Part shown: positions 10,150 through 20,036 of the stretch, in pieces
Position numbering within the stretch: position 1 is the stretch's first letter
Layout of the letters: each line of letters begins with the position of its first letter
NCBI GenBank assembly: GCA_036186865.1
Contig: AP025069.1
Span: 16,198,797 to 16,262,796, forward strand
From: Eustoma russellianum
Taxonomy: Eukaryota; Streptophyta; Magnoliopsida; Gentianales; Gentianaceae
Direction of reading: 5' to 3'
Length of the DNA: 64,000 bases
Made by a program: the position numbers and the translations under genes
The notes under the pieces: generated by a model
The model's input: only the letters and a program-made list of their open reading frames with translations
The model's database searches: none
What the model was told of the DNA's origin: nothing

Positions 10150-10925
10150 TCTTAGTATTGCTGAGGTGAAAATATGGGAACTTATCCCGTTGTTGAGACC
10201 TGCTCAACCTCTCAGTCCTGCTGAGGTGAAAATATGGGAACTTATCCCGTTGTTGAGACCTGCTCAACCTCCCAGACCTGCTGGGGTAAAGATAATGTTG
10301 AGACCTGCTCAACCTCTCAGTCCTGCTGGGGTAAAGATGATGTTGAGACCTACTCAACCTCCCAGTCCTGCTGGGGTAAAGATAATGTTGAGACCTGCTC
10401 AACCTCCCAGACCTGCTGGGGTAAAGATAATGTTGAGACCTGCTCAACCTCCCAGACCTGCTGGGGTAAAAATATAGGGAACTTATCCCGTTGTTGAGAC
10501 CTGCTCAACCTCTCAGACCTGCTGAGGTGAAGATAATGTTGAGACTTGCTCAACCTCCCAGACCAGCTGGGGTAAAAATATAGGAAACTTATCCGTTGTT
10601 GAGACCTGCTCAACCTCTCAGACCTGCTGAGGTGAAGATAATGTTGAGACTTGCTCAACCTCCCAGACCTGCTGGGGTAAAAATATAGGGAACTTATCCC
10701 GTTGTTGAGACCTGCTCAACCTCCCAGACCTGCTGGGGTAAAGACAATGTTGAGACCTGCTCAACCTCCCAGACCTGCTGGGGTAAAGACAATGTTAAGA
10801 CCTGCTCAACCTCCCAGACCTGCTGGGGTAAAGATAATATTGAGACCTGCTCAACCTCCCAGACCTACTGGGGTAAAGATAATGTTGAGACCTGCTCAAC
10901 CTCCCAGACCTGCTGGGGTAAAGAT
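10150..10925. repeat. 45-bp tandem array with paired hairpins
   Basis: Fifteen or so units. The basic unit is 45 bp; some carry an extra ATAGGGAACTTATCCCG segment. Each unit holds TTGAG-ACCTG-CTCAA and CCCAG-ACCTG-CTGGG: two inverted repeats with the same five-base loop. Because 45 is a multiple of three, frames stay open on both strands with 15-residue repeats; I do not regard these as genes. The array lies between the gag-like frame and the antisense remnant. Confidence 0.85.
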
Positions 10926-11141
10926 ATATATGCCCCCACTTTCGTTGTGGGTGATAGATAGGCATAATTTATTGCTCCATGCACCATAAGGTGACTTAAC
11001 TTTCCTGGCTGAATGTCAAATAAGAATATCCAGTTGAATATAAGAAATTAATCCCCGGATTACATAAGGCTGAGCCAAAAGATACCGGATGAGCACAAGA
11101 AGAGATGAACCATGATTCGATTGAATCAGAGACTGTTGCTG

Positions 11142-12008
11142 TTACATCAGCCTTATATGCTCAGGAACCCGTATCCCCCTTTCATCAGGATCTGAACCCT
11201 CATCACTTAGATAACCTTGATGAGGTCCAGGTTTACAACTTTCATCCGGAGGAGGTATACCGAAGTTTAGCCTGTTGCGGAGCCTAGATCTCGGATTATA
11301 AAAACGTTGCAGGTGACCCAGCTCAAAAAGACGCTCAATCTCCTGTCCGAGCTGCCTACAATCTTCTATATCATGACCAATATCATGATGATAAAGGCAG
11401 TACAGTTGATGGTTTCTTTTGCGGATTGGTCCAGCCAGGGGCTGGGGTTCTTTTGCTTGTGATTTTCTCCTCATGTAAGAAAGAACATGGGCTTTTGAAG
11501 CCAGCAGAGAGTTTCTTTCCTTTCCTTGGCCTCCTAACCGAATCTTGTCAGAGCACCTTTTCTGCAACGGTGCTTTGCCCTTATTGTCAACGTTTCTGCC
11601 ATGCTTGAAAGGCAGGGAAACTTTTTGATTACACTTTAAGCTCTGGTGGCTAGACTTTTGTTTTGGCCGTCTTTCCTCACCCATAAACTCAGCCTGTCGC
11701 CTGGGACAATAACCAGGCTGGGTGGGAGAATACTCCATCTGCTCCAGTGGGTGAGAGTTATTGGAATGGGACCCACTGGACTTTGTTGCAGATGCCTTCC
11801 CCTTCATCTCCCTCACTACTGCTTGGAAGACCTCTGGGTTCTGAGCCACATAGCGAATGGCTCGCCTGTGCTCTTCATATGTGAACGCAATGGGAGTTGA
11901 GGATTCTCCCGGCTCCGTAGAGCATTGATCAGTTTGTTGCTGAGAAGACCTTTGGCTCCTCCTGGATGTCATAGGTTGCTTGGACCCTTGACTATCTTTT
12001 TTACTCAT
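11142..12008 (-). CDS. Gag-like protein of the nested non-autonomous element, capsid region missing
   Basis: An uninterrupted frame of 288 codons from ATG at 12006-12008 (MSKKDSQGSKQP). The longer frame to 12035 would start at a TTG. The N-terminal third matches the outer element's Gag start region (YVAQNPEVFQAVVREMKGK beside YVAENMKMFEAMVRHLKGK). Near the C-terminus lies a CHHC knuckle, CLYHHDIGHDIEDC, followed by RQLGQEIERLFELGHL, as in Tat Gags. The capsid segment that carries RWFQELP in the relative is absent, so the protein is less than half the length of the outer Gag. The open frame may mean recent activity or simply a young copy. It may bind the element's own RNA; it is unlikely to form particles alone. 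Confidence 0.72.
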   Translation of the reverse strand: MSKKDSQGSKQPMTSRRSQRSSQQQTDQCSTEPGESSTPIAFTYEEHRRAIRYVAQNPEVFQAVVREMKGKASATKSSGSHSNNSHPLEQMEYSPTQPGYCPRRQAEFMGEERRPKQKSSHQSLKCNQKVSLPFKHGRNVDNKGKAPLQKRCSDKIRLGGQGKERNSLLASKAHVLSYMRRKSQAKEPQPLAGPIRKRNHQLYCLYHHDIGHDIEDCRQLGQEIERLFELGHLQRFYNPRSRLRNRLNFGIPPPDESCKPGPHQGYLSDEGSDPDERGIRVPEHIRLM

Positions 12009-12106
12009 CTTTCTCTCAATAGCTTCCAAGGGCAATTAGAAAGGCTCTGAGTAATCGTTAGATAAGCTTTGAGTAGCTCTTTTCTGGGTTAAGGGACTAA
12101 GGGGCA

Positions 12107-12123
12107 CTCCTTCTAGCGCCAAA
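12107..12123 (-). other. primer-binding site of the nested element
   Basis: Minus strand TTTGGCGCTAGAAGGAG directly inside the 5' LTR. The outer element has the same site with one C-to-T change. I do not assign the tRNA. Confidence 0.75.
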
Positions 12124-13069
12124 TGATGAAGCCGGATCTTCACCAAGGGTCTAGACGACCTCAAATTAACTTCGTCAGTTAACGTGAAGAATTGTTAACT
12201 GGGATTGAGAATGCGTAGCTGGAATAGCGCCAAATATCCTGCACAAAGAAGCACAGGTCAGAGGTCCTGAGGGGTTGGCCCCAGGAAAAACCCTCCGACG
12301 CTCAAGTCAGTTTGGGCCATATCTCATTGAGATTTATAATTCAAAAGGTGAGTTAGGAGTTTCTCACAGTATGTGCCGAGGAGCAGAGTGTATGGATTTG
12401 CTTTTGAGTATGAATGTATGTATTTCGGATTCAGATCCCCGGTCCCCTTCTTCGTCTTGGTTGGCTGCTTTTATAGACTTTTCCCGCCTTTGGCTTCTGA
12501 TAGTGGAGTGTGGAGAGGATGCTTTCTTGGGGCAGAAAGCCTAAGGCACCGTAGGTCTGTTGATGTGATCAGTAGTCTGACTGATGTGACTAATAGGCTG
12601 GCTGTTGAGACCTTGGCGTGTTCAGAAAGATTCACCAGCTGTCGTCATTATATTTGAGTTGCACCTCGGTTTTGAGGGTCTCACGAAGTAATATCGTGCT
12701 TGGCTCTTTTGCTGTGGTACACAGCTGAACCCTGCCGAAGTGCATGACTTGCTGTGGTACACAGCTGAACCCTGCCGAAGTGCATGACTAGGCATTATCG
12801 ACGTGCATGACTTGGCCTTATCCTGCTGAAGTGGTCCGAAGTGCGATATTTGAAAATAAACGGAAATCGGTGCTGAGGTGCAAGCCTTGGCATATTTCTT
12901 CGAGGCTATAAAGACGTCATGATGCCCCGCTGAGGTACAGCCGAGGCTGAACAGCCATGCTCAGGTACTGAGCTGCGGTACTTGCCGAATTGCTGTACTT
13001 TTGAGTGCTGAGCTACTGGAGCTAAACCGTTGACTGTTGACTAACAGACGATCTAGTTATGGTCTATCA
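12124..13069 (-). repeat. 5' LTR of the nested element
   Basis: TGAT..ATCA ends, 946 bp, partner of 7756-8702; target duplication GTGAA follows at 13070-13074. Confidence 0.92.
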
Positions 13070-13089
13070 GTGAAGATCCGGCTTCATCA
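13070..13089 (+). repeat. right GTGAA duplication and last 15 bases of the outer 5' LTR
   Basis: After GTGAA (13070-13074) the host LTR resumes for 15 bases to ..TTCATCA at 13089, the same end as in the nested element's LTRs. This reconstructs the outer 5' LTR as about 959 bp. Confidence 0.85.
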
Positions 13090-13106
13090 TTTGGTGCTAG
13101 AAGGAG
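13090..13106 (+). other. primer-binding site of the outer Tat element
   Basis: TTTGGTGCTAGAAGGAG immediately after the LTR end; differs from 12107-12123 by one C-to-T change. Confidence 0.75.
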
Positions 13107-13163
13107 GGCCCCAGTCCCTTAACCCAGTAAAAAGCTCAAACGCAATACAACCAACGATTATTT

Positions 13164-15323
13164 ATGACAAAAGGTGGACGAGAAGGTTTGGGTGAGTCAT
13201 CCAACCCGCCATGACGCATAGTTATGCGTGCAGCTGCCCTAGAATAGGTTTCTCGGGTACCTGAATCTCCTATGCCTAATCCTGATCCTGTCCCAGAAGC
13301 TTCAAAGGAAGTAAGGGAGAAAGCGATGAAATACGTTGCTGAGAACATGAAAATGTTCGAAGCCATGGTACGGCATCTCAAAGGCAAGAAGCCGGAGGTG
13401 CAAAATATGGAGGTTGACCCACCTCCTCCTCAGAGAGAAGTATCACAAGGTCACTCTTCTAGACCGCAGAAAGGATTTATGGCGGATGCTAGAAGACATA
13501 GTTTCAAAGCTCCATCCGTGGAGTCAGAGCATATGTCCAGACCTCACTTAAGTGTGAGGTCCAAGTCGTTAAAAAGCGTCCCTAGGGATGAAGAAGTTCT
13601 TCGCATGCCAAGAGCTTATTATGAAGAGCACAGGAAAGAGTTTGTGCAAGCAGTTCAGGAAGGTCCTTTTTCCTGGGATATAGCAGAATATTTGGCACCG
13701 GACAGCTTTATGGTGCCTAAGACGGACACTTATGATGGGACCACAGATCCAACGGACCATCTCTTTCAGTTTCAGACCGCAATGAGTCTAAAAAACATCC
13801 CAGACCCGTTGCGTTGCAAGACTTTCCCTTTATATTTAAGGGGAAAGGCCAGGAGATGGTTCCAAGAGCTTCCATCAAAATCTGTGAAATCTTTCAAACA
13901 GCTGGCACAAAAGTTTAAGTCACAGTTTGTGTCCAGCACCCCGTTTGTGAAAAAATCATCCCATCTAATGACCTTGAGGCAGGGTCCAGATGAATTTGTG
14001 TTGCAATACATGCAACGGTTTTCAGACGAGTCACTGCAGGTTAGTGACAGGAATGAAGGCGTCAAAGCCGCAGCCTTTATTAATGGACTACGGGCAGGTC
14101 GCCTCTTCTCACAATTGGCTGAGGAGGGGCCTACCACTTTAAGAGAATGCTTGGAGAAGGCTCACCAATTTGCCCGAGGAGAGGAGGCAAACAGATTAAA
14201 GAGAGAGGCCGAGCATGCAGCTAGGCAGGACAGCCGACCCAGTTCAAAAAAGGAGGATCGGCGTCATGAAGGGAAAAACCGTGATCGGCGCAGTGCGTTT
14301 GATCGTATAGGCGGTAAGAACAAAGGTGGTAGGGAGGGCTTACCACTGTTGGCTTCACAGCAATATATTCTGGCAGTCATGGAAAAAGATGGTCTGAGGA
14401 CGGAGCCAGAGCCTCTGAATGGGCCTAGGATGAAAAGGGATCTTAAATACTACTGCCACTACCATAGATATATCGGGCATGATACTGAGGATTGCAGGCA
14501 GCTGGCTCAGGCCATTAAACGACTTATCGAACAGGGTCATTTGAAACAGTTTTATGACCCTCGGTCACACCCAAACAACCGTCCGAATTTCCACAGGGAT
14601 CCCCAGAAAGACAAATGCCGCCCCGAGTCTCCACCTCGGCACCGCAGAAATGAGGATGATGGAGAGCAGGGAAGGCGTGGGGCTGCAGGTCAGCCCCAAG
14701 TCAATACTATTATATATACAATTTCTGGAGGCCCACCTCACTCCGGCCAAGGAGCACCTAGTTCCTCAGGAACCTCATCAAACCCACCAGCTAAAAGAGT
14801 CAAGATGGCAAGAGAGCTGACTTATGGTCCAGAAGATCCCATTCCCCTGGACTCCAACAACACAGGGTTAGTGATAGAGCTGTGTATGCACCTTCCTCCA
14901 GATAAAGTTGTACAGGTCCGACGCGTTTATGTGGACACCGGTAGCGCTATCAATATAATGTTTCATCGGGTGTATCAGCAGCTTGGTTTGCCCGGTTCCT
15001 TGATGAAACCAGTTACCTCGTCCTTATATGGATTCACTGGGGCTGCAGTGCGGCCAGCGGGTATGATCACGCTCAGCTGTAGTTTTGGCAAACCCCCCGC
15101 TTATCGATGCATATGGATAGACTTTCTGGTTGTCAAGGATGTATCCCCACACAACGTCATATTGGGCCGTCCAGCCTTGGTGGCATTAGAGGCCATTGTA
15201 TCACCCTTGCACGTCAGCATGAAGCTTCCCACTCCAAGGGGAGTGGCTACGATCCAAGGTGATACACAAGTGGCGCAGAGTTGCTACGCCATTGCCACCA
15301 AGGGGAATGAGTTTGTTCAGTAA
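13164..15323 (+). pseudogene. Tat gag-protease, N-terminal nonsense mutations
   Basis: The likely original ATG is at 13164, in frame with two stops at 13212-13214 and 13245-13247, both explicable as C-to-T changes. From the next ATG (13272) 683 codons are open. Domains: capsid-type retrotransposon Gag around residues 150-310 (FPLYLRGKARRWFQELP), a basic linker, a CHHC knuckle at about residue 395 (CHYHRYIGHDTEDC, 14454 onward), and an aspartic protease with VDTGSA at about 14931-14948. Gag packages the RNA; the protease cuts the polyprotein. The frame ends at TAA 15321-15323, and the same frame continues as pol. Confidence 0.85.
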
Positions 15324-18300
15324 GTCAGTCTTAATGAACTGATACCTTCAGACGAGGAGCATTTACAGTCGGATGATGCAGTGCAGGATTTCATTCTAGA
15401 TCCGAGCAGACCTGAAAATGCTATAAAGATTGGGACTTGGATGCCATCTGAACTGCTGGCTCAGCTTCAGGATCTGTTGAGAGAATTTGCGATTATCTTC
15501 GCATGGATTGCGGAGGATATGCCTAGGATACCTCCACATTTGGCTGAACACAAACTAAATGTTGATCCTTTAGCAAAGCCAGTGAAACAGAAGAAGCGGC
15601 ATTTCGCACCAGAACGGAATAAAGTCATTGAAGGAGAAGTCAAGAAATTGTTGGCCATAAAATTCATTGTGGAAGTGCTTTTTCCGATCTGGCTGGCTAA
15701 CCCAGTGGTGGTTTCCAACCAGGACGAGTCTTGGAGAATGTGTATAGATTACACTGATCTCAACAAAGCATGTCCAAAAGATTGTTACCCACTCCCAAAA
15801 ATCGACAGGCTAGTGGATTCAACACTTGGGTATGAAATCTTTGACTTCTTGGACGCCTTCAAAGGCTATCATCAGATCCTCGTGGCATTAGAAGATCAGG
15901 AAAAGACTGCTTTCATAACTGAGTCAGGGACTTATTGTTATGTAACTATGCCATTCGGATTGAAGAACGCTGGGGCCACGTATCAACGTCTGGTCAATTC
16001 CTTGTTCAGTGAACAAATTGTCCAGATAATGGAAGTCTACATTGATGATATGTTAATCAAGACTAGGACTCTTGATCAATATATCAAAAATCTAAGGGAA
16101 GTCTTAACTGTGCTGAGAGACTCACGCATGAGACTAAACCAGAAAAAGTGCACGTTCGGGGTACGTACTGGAAAGTTCTTGGGATACATGGTTTCCAAAG
16201 ATGGGATACAGGCAAACCCTGCTAAAATTGAAGCTCTTAAGAACATGCACCCCCTAGGAACATAAAGGAAGTGCAGAGGTTAACGGGCCAAATTGCCGCA
16301 CTGAGCAGATTTTTATCCAAATCTGCTGAGAGATCCCTTCCTTTCTTCCAGGTATTGAAGAAGAAGACAGCTTTCCAATGGGATGAACAATGTCAAAAAG
16401 CCTTCGACGAGCTAAAGTCCCATTTGGCTGAGGTGCCGATGCTAACCTCACCTCTGTCCGGAGAAGAGCTATATATATACCTCTCAACGTGCAAAGAAGC
16501 AGTAAGTGCAGTACTGCTCAGGGAGCAGGATAATATACAAAAGCCCATCTATTTCTCCAGTAAGATCTTACATGGGCCTGAAATAAGGTATCGCAATGCT
16601 GAGAAAATAGTCTTAGCGATGGTAGTGGCAGCGAGGAAGTTCAGGCCTTACTTGCAAGCTCATCCCATCATAGTGGTCACTGACCAGCCCTTGAAACAAA
16701 TCTTATCAAGGCCAGACACATCCAGCCGAGCTGCAAAATGGGCTGTGTAGCTTGCAGAGTACGATATCCAATACAAGTCAAGGACTTCTATCAAAGCCCA
16801 GGCATTAGCAGATTTCTTAGCTGAAGGGATATCCGTGGAAGAAGATATCAAGCCAGTGGTAGAATGGACATTATATGTGGATGGTTCATCCTCCAAAGAC
16901 GGCTGTGGAGCAGGACTCCTAATCATCAACCCCAACAAGGAAGAATTCGAGTATGCCTTGCGATTTGATTTTGAATCAACTAACAACGAGGCAGAATACG
17001 AGGCCCTCATAGCAGGACTAGGCCTCGCGAGAAAGTTGGGGGCAGAACGAATCATTTTCCGAAGTGATTCGCAACTGATTGTTTCTCAGGTCAATGGGGA
17101 CTACGAAGCCAAAGAGGAAATATGAAAAAATATTTTGCTAAAGTGCTGCAGCTCGGACAGGCATTTGAGCACTTCAGCATCGAACATATTTCCAGATCTG
17201 CCAATAAGAGAGCTGACGCATTATCTCGGTTAGCATCATCCACTTCAACAACTTTGGGGAAGAAGATAGTTGTGGAGTTGGTAAAGCATCGCGCTTATGA
17301 TGCAAATGAAGTGCTGCAAGTGGACTACCGCAACACCTGGATGGACGAACTTATTAATTTCTTGTGGCATGGAGTTCAACCCGAGGATAAGCGTGTAGCT
17401 CGGCGCCTTCGTTTGAAGGCAGTAAGGTATGCTCTTTTCAACAACCACCTTTATAAAAAGTCATTTTCGCATCCTTGGTTAAAGTGTATGACAGAAGAGG
17501 AGGGAGATTACATCCTCCGAGAGATACACCAAGGGATATGTGGAAATCATTCTCGTGCCCGGTCGCTGGCAAGGAAGTGCTATCTTGCTGGATACTACTG
17601 GCCCACTCTGCAGCGGGATGTAGAAGAATTGGTTAAAAAGTGTCCAGCATGTCAAGTCAATGCTACTATGACACATTTACCGAGTCAGGAACTCACCTCT
17701 ATTTCAAGTCCCTGGCCATTCGTACAATGGTGAATAGATCTTGTTGGACCTCTACCTCAAGCTCCAGGATCAGTCAAATTCTTGATTGTTGCTATTGATT
17801 ATTTCACTAAATGGATGGAAGCAGAACCCTTAGCTACATAACTGGGAATCAGATCAAGAAATTCTTGTGGAAGAACATCATATGTCGCTTTGGCCTTCCC
17901 CAAGTTCTTATATCCAATAACGGGAAACAATTTGCTGAGGACCCTGTTAAGAGTTGGTGCGCTGAACTCAAAATCATACAACGATTCACTTCGGTAGCGC
18001 ACCCTCAAGCTAACGGGCAAGTTAAATTAGCCAACAGAACAATCAAGGATGGACTGCGAAAGTCGTCCATTATCAAATTGGGGCAAGTTGGGTAGAGGAG
18101 CTCCCTAGCATATTATGGGCGTATCGAACTACTCCTTCTATTTCTACTAAGGAAACACCATTTTCCTTAGTATATGGAACTGAGGCAGTCATCCCAGCCG
18201 AAATTGGCTCTAGCTCCACCCAAACAGATTGTTACTCTGCTGGAATCAATAACCAGGAGTTACGGTTGAATTTGGATGAACTGGAAGAGAAAAGAGAGCG

Positions 18301-18540
18301 AGCTTATGTCTGCATGGCTCAATACAAGAATCTAATTACGCAATATTACAATTCCCGAGTACGGCCAAGGTCCTATCAAGCGGGGGATTTGGTATTGCAT
18401 AACAACGAAGCAAGCCACGCGGCACCGACTAGGGCCCTCAATCCTAAGTGGGAAGGGCCTTATCGAATAGAGGATGTGCGTTCAAATGGGGCTTACAAAT
18501 TGCAAACCTTAGAAGGTAAAACTTTACCAAGGACTTGACA
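15324..18540 (+). pseudogene. Tat pol: RT, RNase H, second RNase H, integrase; broken
   Basis: This is in frame with gag after one stop codon. The RT domain has IDYTDLNKACPKD, MPFGLKNAGATYQ and the catalytic YIDD at 16038-16049. A frameshift near 16250 follows. The first RNase H runs to about 16750, where a TAG (16748-16750) cuts it. The second, archaeal-type RNase H starts with WTLYVDGSSSKDG (about 16865-17110); a frameshift near 17117 follows. Integrase has the HHCC finger (HQGICGNH..CPACQ), a TGA at 17731-17733, a frameshift near 17835 and further breaks near 18095. Of the DDE triad the first D is present, but the second is Asn (codon 17916-17918) and the Glu is Lys (18024-18026). The C-terminal GPYRIEDVRSNGAYKLQTLEG resembles the end of Tat integrases. 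It cannot make active enzyme. Confidence 0.87.
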
Positions 18541-18834
18541 TTCTACTCATTTAAGGCTTCTACATCAGTGAAGAATTTCACCTCAGCAGGCCTGAGGGGT
18601 TTTCCCGAAGAAGTCTTCCATGGTTTCCTTTTTGAGGCAGAATGTATATTATTACCATCGGTATTAAAGATTGAATGAAACAATGTTCATGACAAAGTCG
18701 TTCTGCGGTTCATTCGTTGGCCTAAATGGATTAAGTAACAGGCTTTACTTTATCCAAAAATTATTGTCATCGGCAAGTTAGAACGTGGTTGAGCTGCACT
18801 TCAGTCAAGCGTCAAATACTCTGGCAAAGCCAAA
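18541..18834. other. Tat 3' region between pol and tandem array
   Basis: No frame or motif recognised; it is transcribed downstream of pol if the element is expressed. Confidence 0.4.
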
Positions 18835-19770
18835 AGCCGAAGACAAATACTTGCATAACTATGAAAATGGAGCAAACAAAACTTCGCAATGCTGAAGAGA
18901 GATGTTTGCAAGCTAATAACATAGAGCAAGTCGAAGACAAATACTTGCATAACTATGAAAATAGAGCAAACAAAACTTCGCATTGTTGAAGAGAGATGTT
19001 TGCAAGCTAATAACATAGAGCAAGTCGAAGACAAATACTTGCATAACTATGAAAATAGAGCAAACAAAACTTCGCATTGCTGAAGAGAGATGTTTGCAAG
19101 CTAATAACATAGAGCAAGTCGAAGACAAATACTTGCATAACTATGAAAATAGAGCAAACAAAACTTCGCACTGCTGAAGAGAGATGTTTGCAAGCTAATA
19201 ACATAGAGCAAGTCGAAGACAAATGCTTGCATAACTATGAAAATAGAGCAAACAAAACTTCGCATAGCTGAAGAGAGATGTTTGCAAACTAATAACATAG
19301 AGCAAGTCGAAGACAAATACTTGCATAACTATGAAAATAGAGCAAAAAAACTTCGCATTGTTGAAGAGAGATGTTTGCAAGCTAATAACATAGAGCAAGT
19401 CGAAGACAAATGCTTGCATAACTATGAAAATAGAGCAAACAAAACTTTGCATTGCTGAAGAGAGATGTTTGCAAGCTAATAACATAGAGCAAGTCGAAGA
19501 TAAATACTTGCATAACTATGGAAATAGAGCAAACAAAACTTCGCATTTGCTGAAGACAGATGTTTGCAAGCTAATAACATAGAGCAAGTCGAAGACAAAT
19601 ACTTGCATAACTACGAAAATAGAGCAAACAAAACTTCGCATTGCTGAAGAAAGATGTTTGCAAACTATTGACATAGAGCAAGTCGAAGACAAATACTTGC
19701 AAGAGTCTTGAGATAATGTAAACTATCAACGCAGAGCAAGTCGAAGACAAATATTTGCGTTCACTATTAA
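18835..19770. repeat. 94-bp tandem array in the Tat 3' region
   Basis: About ten units of 94 bp with the core GAAGACAAATACTTGCATAA, then ATAGAGCAAACAAAACTTCG, then GATGTTTGCAAGCTAATAAC. Most units differ by only a few bases, so homogenisation is recent. The last unit or two, near 19690-19770, are divergent. Minus-strand frames of 71-96 codons repeat with the units and are not genes. Confidence 0.9.
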
Positions 19771-20036
19771 GACAAAGCGAATAAGACTTCATATGCCGAA
19801 GACAAAGATAGTTAAAGAAACTGAAACAAGCTGAAGAACAGGAGTTGGGAAAAAAGGATTTTTCATTAAGTATATGATCTATTACAACTACAAAAATCAC
19901 AAGAGAAATCCTATACTATTGCCCCTTCTCCTGGTCAGCTTCTCTGAGGTCAATGCCTTCCTGGAATTGTTCAAGGAGCTTTTCAAATACAGCATCGGCC
20001 TCAGAGTTGTGGAGATCAGCAAGCTGAGGATGCTCC

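Larger units (their letters stand above)
7756..13069 (-). mobile_element. non-autonomous Tat-family element nested in the 5' LTR (gag-only)
   Basis: It is complete: two LTRs of 947 and 946 bp, TGAT..ATCA ends, primer site at 12107-12123, polypurine tract at 8703-8718 and GTGAA duplications outside. The internal region is only about 3.4 kb. It holds an open Gag-like frame without capsid, a 45-bp tandem array, degenerate copies of the 94-bp unit and an antisense gene remnant. Protease, RT, RNase H and integrase are all absent. The LTRs are the same family as those of the host element. This fits the class of gag-only terminal-repeat elements that borrow enzymes in trans. Confidence 0.88.

Noticed and set aside
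10073..10989. several open frames with 15-residue repeats on both strands
   Set aside because: The 45-bp repeat unit is a multiple of three, so all frames without a stop in one unit stay open; frames on opposite strands are equally long.
18801..19485. staggered minus-strand frames of 71-96 codons
   Set aside because: They recur every 94 bp with the tandem unit and are out of register with one another.
18835..19770. CRISPR-like regular array
   Set aside because: Units are direct tandem repeats without unique spacers, in plant DNA inside a retrotransposon.
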